This document shows, piece after piece, positions 9,251-18,452 of a stretch of DNA of 64,000 nt. Each line of letters begins with the position of its first letter. Within the stretch, counting starts at the first letter, position 1. Under the pieces are notes generated by a model, which saw only the letters and a program-made list of their open reading frames with translations, was not told the DNA's origin and did no database searches. The DNA lies in assembly GCA_025362395.1 (NCBI GenBank), contig JANYGK010000101.1:1-64000 (forward strand), written 5' to 3'. Origin of the DNA: Bacteroidota bacterium. Lineage in GTDB: Bacteria > Bacteroidota > Bacteroidia > B-17B0 > Aurantibacillaceae. A program made the position numbers and the translations under genes.

Positions 9251-9517
9251 ATGAAAACAATTACCTTTATTTTATTTTTAACTGTATTTTGCTGCCTGCA
9301 TACACATGCGCAAACCACCTCGTCTAAAAAAAGTGCTCATTTAGAAGCGTCTACAGAGCCCGATAATGCAAGCATTTCCAACAACTCTTCAGCTACACAT
9401 GTTTCAAGGGAAAAAAACGCAACGGTAAAAGAAATTCCTTTGGAAAATAAGGAGAATACCGGTAACCCTGTTCCGGCTACCAATGAAACAACACCCCTGT
9501 CGAGGAAGCCTGATTAA
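9251..9517 (+). CDS. Small secreted protein of unknown function
   Basis: An 88-residue protein starts at 9251, where MKTITFILFLTVFCCLHTHAQ forms a clean signal peptide. An upstream in-frame start at 9203 would overlap the collagen gene and add an unlikely hydrophobic stretch. After the signal the protein is hydrophilic and low in complexity, with no recognisable domain. It follows the collagen-like gene by 19 bases and may belong to the same transcript. Function unknown. Confidence 0.6.
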   Translation: MKTITFILFLTVFCCLHTHAQTTSSKKSAHLEASTEPDNASISNNSSATHVSREKNATVKEIPLENKENTGNPVPATNETTPLSRKPD

Positions 9518-9821
9518 TACGTGTTTTTTACCTTGGTAATAATAGAATGTTTTTTTAACTACATAGGCACATAGAAGAAGAGACTAAAGAGAGGGACTAG
9601 ATGCGGGAAGGAATTGTTTGACTGAAGAGACATAGAGTTGAAGTTTACTGCGGCTGTTTTCAGCGGAACGGAGCGAACTGCACTTGAGAGGAAAGAGTGG
9701 GCCTATTGAAGTTGGTGAATTGGATTAATTTTTGGATTTTTTGTTCAGCATAATGTGTATTTGATGGAATACTTAAACATCCTCTATTCGTACTCCTTTA
9801 AAAGGAGAAATAAGTTACTAA
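9518..9821. other. Intergenic stretch, no gene seen
   Basis: This gap between convergent genes holds no convincing reading frame. It contains the phrase TAACTACATAGGCACATAG near 9557, resembling short intergenic repeats of other Bacteroidota, and a small palindrome CTCCTTTAAAAGGAG near 9792. No terminator with a strong T-run was found. Confidence 0.5.
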
Positions 9822-11096
9822 TTACAACGCCGGTAATAACGTTGCCCTACACTCACCAAAGCCAATGCGTATGCCATTTTTCACACAATGACCTTTAATA
9901 ACAATAGTGTCGTTATCATTTACAAACTTACGTTGCGTGCCGTCTTTTAAGGTCATTGGTTTTGTGCCGCGCCAGGTCAGCTCCATCATACTGCCGTATT
10001 CGTGTGGCTGAGGGCCGCTAATAGTACCGCTTGCCATCATATCACCTACATTAATATTACAACCGTTTACGGTATGGTGTGCTAATTGTTGCTCCATAGT
10101 CCAGTACATATATTTATAATTTGACGTACAGAGTACATTTTCTTCTCCTTTTTCAGGGATTAATGTTACTTCCAGTTTAATATCAATATTTTTTTCGCCG
10201 GTATATTGTAAGTAAGGCAATACTTTAGGCTCTTGCGTGTAACCTGTAGTCCTGTAAGGTTCAAGAGCATCTAATGTTACTATCCAGGGAGAAACGGTAC
10301 TTGCAAAATTCTTTGCTAAAAATGGTCCTAACGGCACGTATTCCCAGGTTTGAATATCGCGCGCGCTCCAGTCATTAAACAATACCATTCCAAAAATGTA
10401 ATCATCCGCTTGTTCGGTACTAACGGTTTCTCCCATGTTGGTTTGTCTACCAATAATAAAGGCTGTTTCTAATTCAATATCCAATAACTTTGTAGGCCCG
10501 TAAACCGGTAGGTCACTGTCTGCCGGCTTCTGTTGTCCTTTAGGCCTGTGGAACGAATGCCCGCTTACACATATACTGCTTGCCCTGCCATGGTAACCAA
10601 CCGGTAAGTGTTTCCAGTTGGGCATCAAAGCATTTTTAGGATCTCGAATCATCGTTCCTATATTTATAGCATGGTCTATGCTGCTGTAAAAATCAGTGTA
10701 GTCGCCCACTTTTACAGGCATTAGCATGGTTACGTCGTTTTGTTTTTTAAAGATTGTTCCAAAAATTCCGGCTTTGTCTTTCAGTTCTGTATTATTTACT
10801 TCCAACAGATCAGATAATCTGTTTCTTAAAGCACGGGTTACGTCTTTTCCCAAAGCAATAAACTCATTTAAGTGTGTGCTATCAAAAACTTCTTTCGGTA
10901 AATTTAAGGTGTCTAAATAACCCTGCTTGGCCAATTCATAAAGGTCAATAATATCATATCCTATGGCGGAGCAGGCGTGGTGCATAACCGCGTTATCATT
11001 ATAAATGCCGAAAGGTAAATTTTGAATGGGAAAATCTGAAGCGAAAGGTATTGCGATCCAAGATTTTAACTGCGGGTCGTTGGCTTTTATAGTCAT
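9822..11096 (-). CDS. fahA: Fumarylacetoacetase
   Basis: The 424-residue protein has the length and motifs of fumarylacetoacetate hydrolase, the last step of tyrosine and phenylalanine breakdown, which yields fumarate and acetoacetate. Recognisable segments are WIAIPFASDFPIQNLPFGIY at the N-terminus, VGYHGRASSICVSG, ELETAFIIGR (the acidic metal ligands), GMVLFNDWSARDIQTWEYVPLGPFLAKNF, and GDMMASGTISGP near the end. It is cytoplasmic. No other tyrosine-degradation gene is adjacent. The upstream region is shared with the divergent gene at 11163. Confidence 0.95.
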   Translation of the reverse strand: MTIKANDPQLKSWIAIPFASDFPIQNLPFGIYNDNAVMHHACSAIGYDIIDLYELAKQGYLDTLNLPKEVFDSTHLNEFIALGKDVTRALRNRLSDLLEVNNTELKDKAGIFGTIFKKQNDVTMLMPVKVGDYTDFYSSIDHAINIGTMIRDPKNALMPNWKHLPVGYHGRASSICVSGHSFHRPKGQQKPADSDLPVYGPTKLLDIELETAFIIGRQTNMGETVSTEQADDYIFGMVLFNDWSARDIQTWEYVPLGPFLAKNFASTVSPWIVTLDALEPYRTTGYTQEPKVLPYLQYTGEKNIDIKLEVTLIPEKGEENVLCTSNYKYMYWTMEQQLAHHTVNGCNINVGDMMASGTISGPQPHEYGSMMELTWRGTKPMTLKDGTQRKFVNDNDTIVIKGHCVKNGIRIGFGECRATLLPAL

Positions 11097-11129
11097 AATA
11101 TAATTAGTTAAAAAAGAAAAAATTGGGTA

Positions 11130-11158
11130 TTGTAATAATAAGCAAAATTATACATTTG
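11130..11158 (+). promoter_or_regulatory. Bacteroidota-type promoter for the gene at 11163
   Basis: TTG at 11130-11132 is followed after 18 bases by TACATTTG at 11151-11158, matching the Bacteroidota -33/-7 pattern (TTG, then TAnnTTTG). The ATG lies only 5 bases past the -7 box, so the transcript would be nearly leaderless. Confidence 0.55.
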
Positions 11159-11162
11159 TAGC

Positions 11163-11825
11163 ATGCAATTTAAAAAACTTATTCTTGTTTTTCTGATGTT
11201 CTCCGGTTACTTAAAGGCTCAGAATTACAATGATTTTTCCTTTGTATTGAATGAAAAAGCCGTAAACAAAATTTTTGCCGTGATAGGAGAAATAAGCGGC
11301 AAAAATACGTACGAAGTATTAATGGTTAAAGGAGAATATACGTGGATTATTTCAAACCCTAAAATAAATTTATTGCCTGACAGCAGTGATTTTACCTGCG
11401 ATACTAAAGTATATGTAGGGCCCTTTAGTTATAAATCAAAAGTAATAGGCAATGTAAAAATCACGTACGATAATAAAACTAACCAAATTTCTATTAAAAT
11501 TACACGTGCTATCTTTGAATTATATACAATGGTATTGGGTAATAAAATTCATATTAAGGACATTCACCTGGAAGATTATTTTAAAGATCCTTTTGTGTTT
11601 GAAGGCCCAAAAAGCTTTGCTACCGATATGGAATTTACGATGCCCGACAGTACGCTTAAAAAAATATATGTTCAGCCTACTGATTGTATCATGCGCGTTA
11701 TTAAACAATCTATCATTACTTCCTGTGAAATAGCGGCCAGTGATAAACCATTTAAGCAAACGGTTAAGGTAATGCCGCCCATACAGGCTGCCGAAAAAAA
11801 TAATGAACTTAATCTTAAAAAATAA
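11163..11825 (+). CDS. Exported protein of unknown function
   Basis: The 220-residue protein starts with a signal peptide (MQFKKLILVFLMFSGYLKAQ). The rest is beta-rich, with alternating hydrophobic strands such as VKITYDNKTNQISIKITRAIFEL, a pattern common in periplasmic lipid-binding or beta-sandwich proteins. I do not recognise the family. It is followed 12 bases later by the PAP2 phosphatase gene and then the GT39 gene, so the three may act together on the envelope. That link is inference from spacing only. Confidence 0.7.
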   Translation: MQFKKLILVFLMFSGYLKAQNYNDFSFVLNEKAVNKIFAVIGEISGKNTYEVLMVKGEYTWIISNPKINLLPDSSDFTCDTKVYVGPFSYKSKVIGNVKITYDNKTNQISIKITRAIFELYTMVLGNKIHIKDIHLEDYFKDPFVFEGPKSFATDMEFTMPDSTLKKIYVQPTDCIMRVIKQSIITSCEIAASDKPFKQTVKVMPPIQAAEKNNELNLKK

Positions 11826-11837
11826 TAAGAAACTTTA

Positions 11838-12515
11838 ATGAGGTTATTTTTTAAACATAACGGGGTTTATCTTTCTATCTACGTATTTGTATTGGCGGTT
11901 TTGGGCTACATACTGCTTACTAACGGTAAAGTTCAGATCCATAAAGCACTTAACACCAATGTTGGTAATATATACATTGATACTTTTTTTAAATACATTA
12001 CTTACCTGGGCGATGGGTTGGTAGCGTTTTTTATTGCGTGTATATTTCTGTTTATAAATATGCGTGTCTCCATTTATATTCTTATTTCTTATTTAGGAGC
12101 TGCCATTGTATCCTATATTTTAAAACATGTTGTATATAATGATATTTACAGGCCGCATTCGACCTTCGAATATTTTTTACATGAAAAATTAAATGAAGTG
12201 GAGGGTGTTGACATAGCAAGCTTTCATTCGTTTCCCAGCGGGCACGCCTTATCCGCCTTTGCGTTGTTTTTTTGTTTACTGTTTGTAACCAAACAACAGC
12301 GGTTTAAAGTTATGTTTTTTCTGTTGGCATTTATAGCCTCTTTTAGCCGTATCTATTTATCGCAGCATTGGCTCATCGATGTGTATGTGGGTTCGATTAT
12401 CGGTGTTTCCTTTTCTTTATTTTTTTACACTGTATTTTATCATACCTCTTATTTTCAAAAATTAAATACTACTTTACCTAAACTACTTTCAAGAAATAAA
12501 ACCACGCGTGTTTAA
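11838..12515 (+). CDS. PAP2-family membrane phosphatase
   Basis: The 225-residue protein has about six membrane segments and the three phosphatase motifs of the PAP2 superfamily. The first lysine/arginine motif is in KHVVYNDIYRP, the second is FPSGHALSA, and the third is SRIYLSQHWLIDV. The family removes phosphate from lipid substrates such as undecaprenyl pyrophosphate, phosphatidate or lipid A. It overlaps the downstream GT39 gene by 8 bases. A role in lipid carrier recycling or lipid A modification is likely, since a GT39 enzyme uses polyprenyl-phosphate sugars. Confidence 0.88.
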   Translation: MRLFFKHNGVYLSIYVFVLAVLGYILLTNGKVQIHKALNTNVGNIYIDTFFKYITYLGDGLVAFFIACIFLFINMRVSIYILISYLGAAIVSYILKHVVYNDIYRPHSTFEYFLHEKLNEVEGVDIASFHSFPSGHALSAFALFFCLLFVTKQQRFKVMFFLLAFIASFSRIYLSQHWLIDVYVGSIIGVSFSLFFYTVFYHTSYFQKLNTTLPKLLSRNKTTRV

Positions 12516-14250
12516 ACTGTTAACTAACGACCTCAAGGCATACGCCTTTATTACACTGGCAGCGGCACTGTTATTTATTCCTTTTATCGGTAATATGCCA
12601 TTGTTTGACTGGGACGAAATTAATTTTGCGGAGTGTGCCAGGGAAATGATTGTTTCCAATAATTATTCGAACGTACAATTATACTTTCAGCCGTTTTGGG
12701 AAAAGCCGCCTTTATTTATATGGCTTCAGGCTATAAGTATGAATGCCTTTGGCATTAACGAATTTGCCGCACGCTTACCAAACGCCTTATGCGGCATTAT
12801 TACCTTATTGGTTTTGTATCGAACAGGTAAAAGCCTGAACGATCGCAAATTCGGCCTAACCTGGAGCTTTGTATATGCCGCCACGTTATTACCCCATCTT
12901 TTTTTTAAGAGTGGTATTATTGATCCCTGGTTCAATTTATTTATATACAGCTCTATCTTTTACCTGATCAGGCATACCAATAATCCTATAGGAACTTTCG
13001 GGTATAAAACGGCGTTACTTTCTGGGTTTTTTTTAGGATTGGCGCTTTTAACCAAAGGCCCGGCCGCCTTAATATTACTAGGCTTAACGGTAGTAGTGTT
13101 TTTTATTTTAGCAAAGTTTAAAAAAATATCAGAACTAAAATTTGTAGTAGTATTTTTTATGGCGTTTTTAATTACCGGTTTCAGTTGGTTTGGTATCGAG
13201 CTCATAAAAGGAAACGGGTATATTATAAAAGAATTTATTGAATACCAAGTTCGCCTGTTTCAAACGGAAGACAGCGACCATGGCGGCCCTTTCATCTACC
13301 ACTTTGTTGTATTACTGATCGGCTGTTTTCCATCATCCTTATTTTTAATATTGGCGCATAAAAAATCAGACTACGACACGCCTTATCAAAAGCACAGTAA
13401 ACGCTGGATGATCATTTTGTTTTGGGTTGTGCTTGTTTTATTTTCGATCGTTAAAACAAAGATTGTTCACTATTCATCCTTATGTTATTTCCCGTTGACC
13501 TACCTGGCTGTTTACGCCATTCAAAAATTATTTTCAGGCGAATTTTTATGGAAGAAATGGTTTAATAACGTATTTATAGTTATGACATGCGTCCTCGGCC
13601 TGGCTTTTATACTTGTAGGGTGTGTTCCTTTTTTAAGAGATTTCTTAATAAAAAGCGATCTGATCAATGATCAATTCGCCATTGGAAATTTAAAAGCAAA
13701 TGTATACTGGACCGGCTTTGAATGGCTTATAGGCGCCAGTTTTTTAGTGTTTACACTCATTTGTATTGTAAAGATCGGGAAAAGAAATTTCAAATTTATT
13801 TATGTATTGTTTTTAATCTCATTAGGCACTGTTTACAGTTTAATTATGGTGATTGCTCCCAAAATAGAACAGTATTCACAGCATTCGGCTATTGAATTTT
13901 ATAAAATGTGCTCCCGTCACCATTATGATGTGGAAACGATAGGTTTTAAAAGTTACGCTAATTTATTTTACGGAAAACTTGAGCCATCCGTTATGAAAGA
14001 CCCGAACTTTAAAGTTTATGCAAAACAAAGGTTGATTGATCTTGAAAAAGAAGGGGAAACTAAAAATGCTGTAATGTATACGGGCCTTATTCATACAAAC
14101 TGGTTAGAGGTTGGTGATATTAAAAGCCCTGCTTTTTTTGTAGGCAAGATCAATAATGTAGAGGAGATCCACGAAAGAAGGCCCGCTCTTAAAGAATTGT
14201 ATCGCCAAAACGGGTTTGTGTTCTTTATCCGGTTGCCGGATAAAAAGTAA
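12508..14250 (+). CDS. GT39-family (ArnT/PMT-like) membrane glycosyltransferase
   Basis: The 580-residue protein has about 11-12 membrane segments and the GT39 N-terminal acidic motif FDWDEINFAECAREM, followed by FWEKPPLFIWLQA and FAARLPNALCG. These enzymes transfer a sugar from a polyprenyl-phosphate donor to lipid A or another acceptor on the periplasmic side. The start is a GTG inside the 3' end of the PAP2 gene (8-base overlap), so the two are translationally coupled. The C-terminal soluble part lies in the periplasm. The acceptor is not known. Confidence 0.88.
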   Translation: MFKLLTNDLKAYAFITLAAALLFIPFIGNMPLFDWDEINFAECAREMIVSNNYSNVQLYFQPFWEKPPLFIWLQAISMNAFGINEFAARLPNALCGIITLLVLYRTGKSLNDRKFGLTWSFVYAATLLPHLFFKSGIIDPWFNLFIYSSIFYLIRHTNNPIGTFGYKTALLSGFFLGLALLTKGPAALILLGLTVVVFFILAKFKKISELKFVVVFFMAFLITGFSWFGIELIKGNGYIIKEFIEYQVRLFQTEDSDHGGPFIYHFVVLLIGCFPSSLFLILAHKKSDYDTPYQKHSKRWMIILFWVVLVLFSIVKTKIVHYSSLCYFPLTYLAVYAIQKLFSGEFLWKKWFNNVFIVMTCVLGLAFILVGCVPFLRDFLIKSDLINDQFAIGNLKANVYWTGFEWLIGASFLVFTLICIVKIGKRNFKFIYVLFLISLGTVYSLIMVIAPKIEQYSQHSAIEFYKMCSRHHYDVETIGFKSYANLFYGKLEPSVMKDPNFKVYAKQRLIDLEKEGETKNAVMYTGLIHTNWLEVGDIKSPAFFVGKINNVEEIHERRPALKELYRQNGFVFFIRLPDKK

Positions 14251-14586
14251 TATAATTACTCTGTTCATTGTTTTATCTCTCTAACTTCTTTCTTTTGTTT
14301 GACGAAAAAGAAATAGGGCAACATCGTGTTGGGGCTGAGCCCGGCAGATATGAGGCATTAAGGACGAGCGCCTCTCCGAGCCATACGGCCCGTTTTTATA
14401 ATCTAAAAACCTTCCGGCCATAAAAATAATGATTTATACGTTAGTTCATAACTGCGGAATCATTACCAAATTATAAGAGAGGCTTTAGTGCTTCGTATTA
14501 ACTATTTCCCCTGTAAAAGGTATTTGTAGGAAGGCGGATGTTATAATTTATCATATTACAAACCTTATTAATATATTTAAGTCCTC
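14251..14586. other. Intergenic stretch, no gene seen
   Basis: The 336 bases between the GT39 and acyltransferase genes hold no convincing frame on either strand. A GC-richer patch around 14320-14390 stands out from the AT-rich flanks, but I find no RNA gene or clear terminator in it. Confidence 0.4.
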
Positions 14587-15669
14587 ATGGGAATTTTAAG
14601 AACTATATTGGCGATCGCGGTAGTGGTTTTCCATTCTTATAAACTGTTTGGCTTACGGATGTGCGGCGGACAAGTAGCAGTACAGTCTTTTTATATGATC
14701 TCCGGTTTTTATATGGCGCTCATTTTAAATGAAAAATATACCGGTAAGGGCTACTACAAAACATTTATTAAAAGCAGGTTTTACCGTATTTTTCCTATTT
14801 ACTGGGCAGTACTTGTATGTGTAGTTATTGTTTGTATTGTGGGCTTTTACGGCTTTGGTAAGCCTTATTACTTGGGAATGTACATTGGCAATAAAAACTG
14901 TTTATCTGTAATAACACTACTGTATTTTATTGCCGAAAATTTAGTGGTAATAGGACAGGACGTATTGTATTTTTTAAAGCTGAATGAGTTTTGTGAACCT
15001 TCTTTAACGTACCATGCTTTATCCTTTAAGCACACAGGGTATCAATACCTGTTTGTGCCTCAGGCATGGTCAATCAGTATAGAGTGTGTGTTTTATTTAC
15101 TGGCACCGTTCATGGTTACAAAAAAAATTAAGTGGCAATTATTGATCCTTATAGCGAGCTTTACAGGACGTTACGTGTATGCATCCATTTTACATTTATC
15201 ATTCGATCCCTGGACCTATCGTTTCTTTCCGTTTGAACTTGCTTTTTTCCTTGCAGGAAGCTTAGCTTACCGGTATTATAAAACCATCGATAATAAACAG
15301 GTTTCAACTAAACCGGGATACATCTTGTTATTGGTACTTTTAATTTTAATTATGTTTTTTGATGAAATTAAAATGGACATTACTTTGAAGAATTATTTAT
15401 TTTATGGAGTGTTTTTATGTGCTTTGCCGTATCTTTTTTACACGTTCAAAAACAATAAAACAGACCGTTATATAGGCGAGTTGTCGTTTTCTATATACAT
15501 CATTCATCACTTGATAGTAAGCTTATTCAGAAGCTTCTTTTTCACACATGCTCTATATATGGATTACTATGGTTATACAGTCATTATTATCTCTGTAGCA
15601 TCGGCTTTACTCATGCAACAGGTATTTGTAAATCCAATGGACAGATACCGGCAAAAAAGATTTTCATGA
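14587..15669 (+). CDS. OafA/YrhL-type membrane acyltransferase
   Basis: The 360-residue integral membrane protein opens with GILRTILAIAVVVFHSYKLFG, where the histidine after the first segment is the family's catalytic residue. SFYMISGFYMALILNEKY and a later YRIFPIYW (the RxxR-like motif) follow. About ten membrane segments are apparent, and the protein ends with SFSIYIIHHLIV. The family O-acetylates or acylates surface polysaccharide, lipopolysaccharide or peptidoglycan. The acceptor cannot be told. It stands alone upstream of the tRNA gene. Confidence 0.87.
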   Translation: MGILRTILAIAVVVFHSYKLFGLRMCGGQVAVQSFYMISGFYMALILNEKYTGKGYYKTFIKSRFYRIFPIYWAVLVCVVIVCIVGFYGFGKPYYLGMYIGNKNCLSVITLLYFIAENLVVIGQDVLYFLKLNEFCEPSLTYHALSFKHTGYQYLFVPQAWSISIECVFYLLAPFMVTKKIKWQLLILIASFTGRYVYASILHLSFDPWTYRFFPFELAFFLAGSLAYRYYKTIDNKQVSTKPGYILLLVLLILIMFFDEIKMDITLKNYLFYGVFLCALPYLFYTFKNNKTDRYIGELSFSIYIIHHLIVSLFRSFFFTHALYMDYYGYTVIIISVASALLMQQVFVNPMDRYRQKRFS

Positions 15670-15685
15670 TTTCCGTAATTTTTTT

Positions 15686-15714
15686 TTGGAAATAGGAAAA
15701 TTATAGTAAATTTG
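15686..15714 (+). promoter_or_regulatory. Promoter of tRNA-Glu
   Basis: TTG at 15686-15688, an 18-base spacer, and TAAATTTG at 15707-15714 match the Bacteroidota promoter pattern. The -7 box ends 48 bases upstream of the mature tRNA end. Confidence 0.7.
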
Positions 15715-15762
15715 CACTCCATTAATTAAACGATCTGAGTTTTAGGTACTGTTAATTACAAT

Positions 15763-15834
15763 GGCCCGTTCGTCTAGGGGTTAGGACGCGTCCCTTTCAC
15801 GGACGAAACACGGGTTCGATTCCCGTACGGGCTA
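15763..15834 (+). tRNA. tRNA-Glu (anticodon TTC)
   Basis: The 72-base sequence folds as a standard cloverleaf. The acceptor arms are GGCCCGT and ACGGGCT, with a G-U first pair as usual for tRNA-Glu. The anticodon stem CGTCC/GGACG encloses loop CTTTCAC, so the anticodon TTC is at 15796-15798. The T-arm is CGGG-TTCGATT-CCCG. The CCA end is not encoded. A terminator hairpin follows. Confidence 0.97.
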
Positions 15835-15850
15835 CACAAAAAGTAGTTAA

Positions 15851-15885
15851 AACCTCACTATCAAATAGATGTGAGGTTTTTTTAT
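15851..15885 (+). terminator. Intrinsic terminator after tRNA-Glu
   Basis: AACCTCAC (15851-15858) pairs with GTGAGGTT (15871-15878), followed by a T-run. It ends the tRNA transcript. Confidence 0.85.
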
Positions 15886-16004
15886 TTTTATCATGCAAAT
15901 TTACATCCGAATGATTGCACTTATAGTAATCAACACATTGTTTTTTGCAATTGATGCAACAATTGGTATTATGAATTTAATTAAAAAAAGGGGCTATACC
16001 CCCC

Positions 16005-18356
16005 TTACTCCTTCTTTAAATACTTCTGCGTTGCCAATGCAAACCGTATTTCCGAATACGTGTAATCATCTCCAAGTTCTTGCTTAATAGGATTTGTAAA
16101 TTCAATGCCATGTTTTTTAGCAGACTCAATAATCTTATCAAATTTTTCTTTCGGGACAAATTGAGTCACGGGTATCATGCCTAAGCTTACGTAGTGTGCT
16201 ATATGATTTTCAATAGTTGTAATAGCCATTCCTCTGTCAATCGCTATTTCACCGATTGTTTTACCGGCTTTATACAATTCAAAGCTAAGGTCTTTAGTAT
16301 CAGGTTTAGCTTGTTTTAAACCCGGCGTTTGCTTTTCTTCTTTCGGTTTTTTTTCTTTCTTTACTTTCTCAGTGGAGGTTTTTTTAGTACCGGTTTTCAA
16401 CCTTCGTTCTTCAAATTCGGCTTTATCGTTAATAGCTATGGTTTGCCTTACCAATTCCAAACGCTCGCTCTGATTTGTAATAAGTTTTAATTGCTGTCTA
16501 TTAAACTCCACATTATTTAAAATATTATCCAATACAGACGTTACTTTATCTAATTGCTGCAAATGCTTAAACAATAAGCCTTCCAATACTAACAGCTCTT
16601 CTAAATAGAGCTTAATTTGTTTCTCTTCTCTTACTAATTCAATGTGCACCAACACACTTTTTGACAGTTCTTTTAATACCGGATAAAAATAATTTTTAGC
16701 GGCGAGGTGCCTTGCATTTACTGCTTGTAAATAACCGTTTTCCTTATTTTCAAAAATATGGTGCAGTTGGTTACTAAACTTATCCGCGGTTATTTTTAAT
16801 GGTTCAAATTTGGTTAACAGCTCCTTCGCCCATGTTTGGTGCTTTTGTTTCGTCGATTTATGCTCCGCCATTACATAACTGTCGGCATGGTGCTTTACTG
16901 AAGTATATAACCAAACAAAATCATAAGCTTTTAGTAAATATGCTCTTAAAAAGAAAGAGGTTTCGAGGTTAATTAATTCTTTAACTTCTTCATTTTTTGG
17001 TTTGTTCCCTGCATACTCTACTAACACTTTATCCTGCGAAATAGCATTAAATTGTATAGGAGAGGTCAACACTAATCCGTTTAACGATTTTAACCTTGAT
17101 AAGGCCACATACACCTGTCCCGGCGCAAAGGCACGGTTTATATCGAGTATTGCTTTTTCAAAGGTTAAGCCTTGGCTCTTATGTACTGTAATGGCCCATG
17201 CCAGTTTTATGGGGTACTGTATAAACTCACCCACCTCTTTTTCATCAATCTCGTTTGTGACTTCATTCAATTCATATTTTATGTTTTTCCATTGATACAT
17301 TTCCAGCGTAAAAGGTTTTGTTCCATCCTTAAAATCGATCTCAATTTCTTTATCCGTTAAAGAAGATACTACCCCTATTTTCCCGTTAAAATACTGCTGC
17401 TTTCCACTCACATCATTTTTAACAAACATAATTTGTGCACCTAATTTTAATTCTAAGGAAGATTCAACAGGATAAGCATATTCATTAAACTCCCCTTCAA
17501 TCCTTGCATTAAAAAAATACGATTTCCCCTTTAACTGTTGTAAGGCCGAGCGGTTAAGGGTATCTGCCTTATTGTTATGGGTTGTTAACGTAATGGTATT
17601 GAGTGCTGAGGTTACATCAAAACCCGGCTTATAATGCGTATTCAACAGGTCAATATTTGCCTGAGTAACCGTATTGTTTCTTAAATTATTCAACAGGTCG
17701 ATAAAAGTATTATCCGACTGCCGATAAATTTTATCCAGCTCGATATACACCGGTTTTTCAGTTTTTAAAACCTGCGCGTCAAAAAAGTAAATGCTGTTAT
17801 AATAGTTTCTCAACACATTCCATTCCTCTTCTTTTACTACCGGTGGCAGCTGCATTAAATCGCCTATAAATAACACCTGCACCCCGCCAAAAGGTTTGTG
17901 TTGTTGCCGGCGAATGCTCTTTAACACAAAATCAATAGTATCAAGCAGATCAGCCCTTAACATACTTACTTCATCAATAATTAAAAGTTCCAGTTCCTGT
18001 AATAATTTTCGTTTTTGGTCGCGCATATTTAAATGCTTCACCATCGTATAAGGTGTATTTATTTTTACCTGTAGGTTATCTATTTTAAAACTGCTGTCGG
18101 GAATAAATAACCCAAACGGTAGTCCAAATTGAGAATGAATGGTTACACCGCCCGCGTTAATAGCGGCAATGCCTGTTGGTGCAACAATAATGGCGTTTTT
18201 ATGCGTATGCTCAATAATGTTTCTTAAAAAAGTAGTTTTGCCTGTACCTGCTTTCCCGGTAAGGAAAACCGGCTTATTGGTTTGATTAATAAATTTAGCG
18301 GCAATTTCTGCCGCATCATATTCTTCTTTGAGTGAATTCATGTTTTGAGTGAGCAA
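16005..18356 (-). CDS. Pif1/RecD-like superfamily 1 DNA helicase with C-terminal HTH
   Basis: The 783-residue protein has Walker A FLTGKAGTGKTTFLRNI near residue 35 and Walker B LLIIDEVSMLRADLLD. GDLMQLPPVV (motif III) and the late UvrD-C2-type segment WAITVHKSQGLTFEKAILD...GQVYVALSRL follow, all typical of Pif1/RecD2-type 5'-3' helicases. The last 70 residues look like the helix-turn-helix domain often attached to Bacteroidota and Firmicutes helicases (FELYKAGKTIGEIAIDRGMAITTIENHIAHYV). A basic K/E-rich linker precedes it. It probably acts in replication or repair. Confidence 0.9.
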   Translation of the reverse strand: MLTQNMNSLKEEYDAAEIAAKFINQTNKPVFLTGKAGTGKTTFLRNIIEHTHKNAIIVAPTGIAAINAGGVTIHSQFGLPFGLFIPDSSFKIDNLQVKINTPYTMVKHLNMRDQKRKLLQELELLIIDEVSMLRADLLDTIDFVLKSIRRQQHKPFGGVQVLFIGDLMQLPPVVKEEEWNVLRNYYNSIYFFDAQVLKTEKPVYIELDKIYRQSDNTFIDLLNNLRNNTVTQANIDLLNTHYKPGFDVTSALNTITLTTHNNKADTLNRSALQQLKGKSYFFNARIEGEFNEYAYPVESSLELKLGAQIMFVKNDVSGKQQYFNGKIGVVSSLTDKEIEIDFKDGTKPFTLEMYQWKNIKYELNEVTNEIDEKEVGEFIQYPIKLAWAITVHKSQGLTFEKAILDINRAFAPGQVYVALSRLKSLNGLVLTSPIQFNAISQDKVLVEYAGNKPKNEEVKELINLETSFFLRAYLLKAYDFVWLYTSVKHHADSYVMAEHKSTKQKHQTWAKELLTKFEPLKITADKFSNQLHHIFENKENGYLQAVNARHLAAKNYFYPVLKELSKSVLVHIELVREEKQIKLYLEELLVLEGLLFKHLQQLDKVTSVLDNILNNVEFNRQQLKLITNQSERLELVRQTIAINDKAEFEERRLKTGTKKTSTEKVKKEKKPKEEKQTPGLKQAKPDTKDLSFELYKAGKTIGEIAIDRGMAITTIENHIAHYVSLGMIPVTQFVPKEKFDKIIESAKKHGIEFTNPIKQELGDDYTYSEIRFALATQKYLKKE

Positions 18357-18452
18357 AAATAATGTTATAAAATAGTATGTTGAGATTTGTTAAACTATTA
18401 ATATTTAGTATCTTGCGTACCTGACCGGAACAACCCCTTTAATTAAAAATAT

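Noticed and set aside
15763-15834. tRNA-Glu as the insertion site of the element
   Set aside because: It lies about 30 kb from the integrase with ordinary chromosomal genes between.
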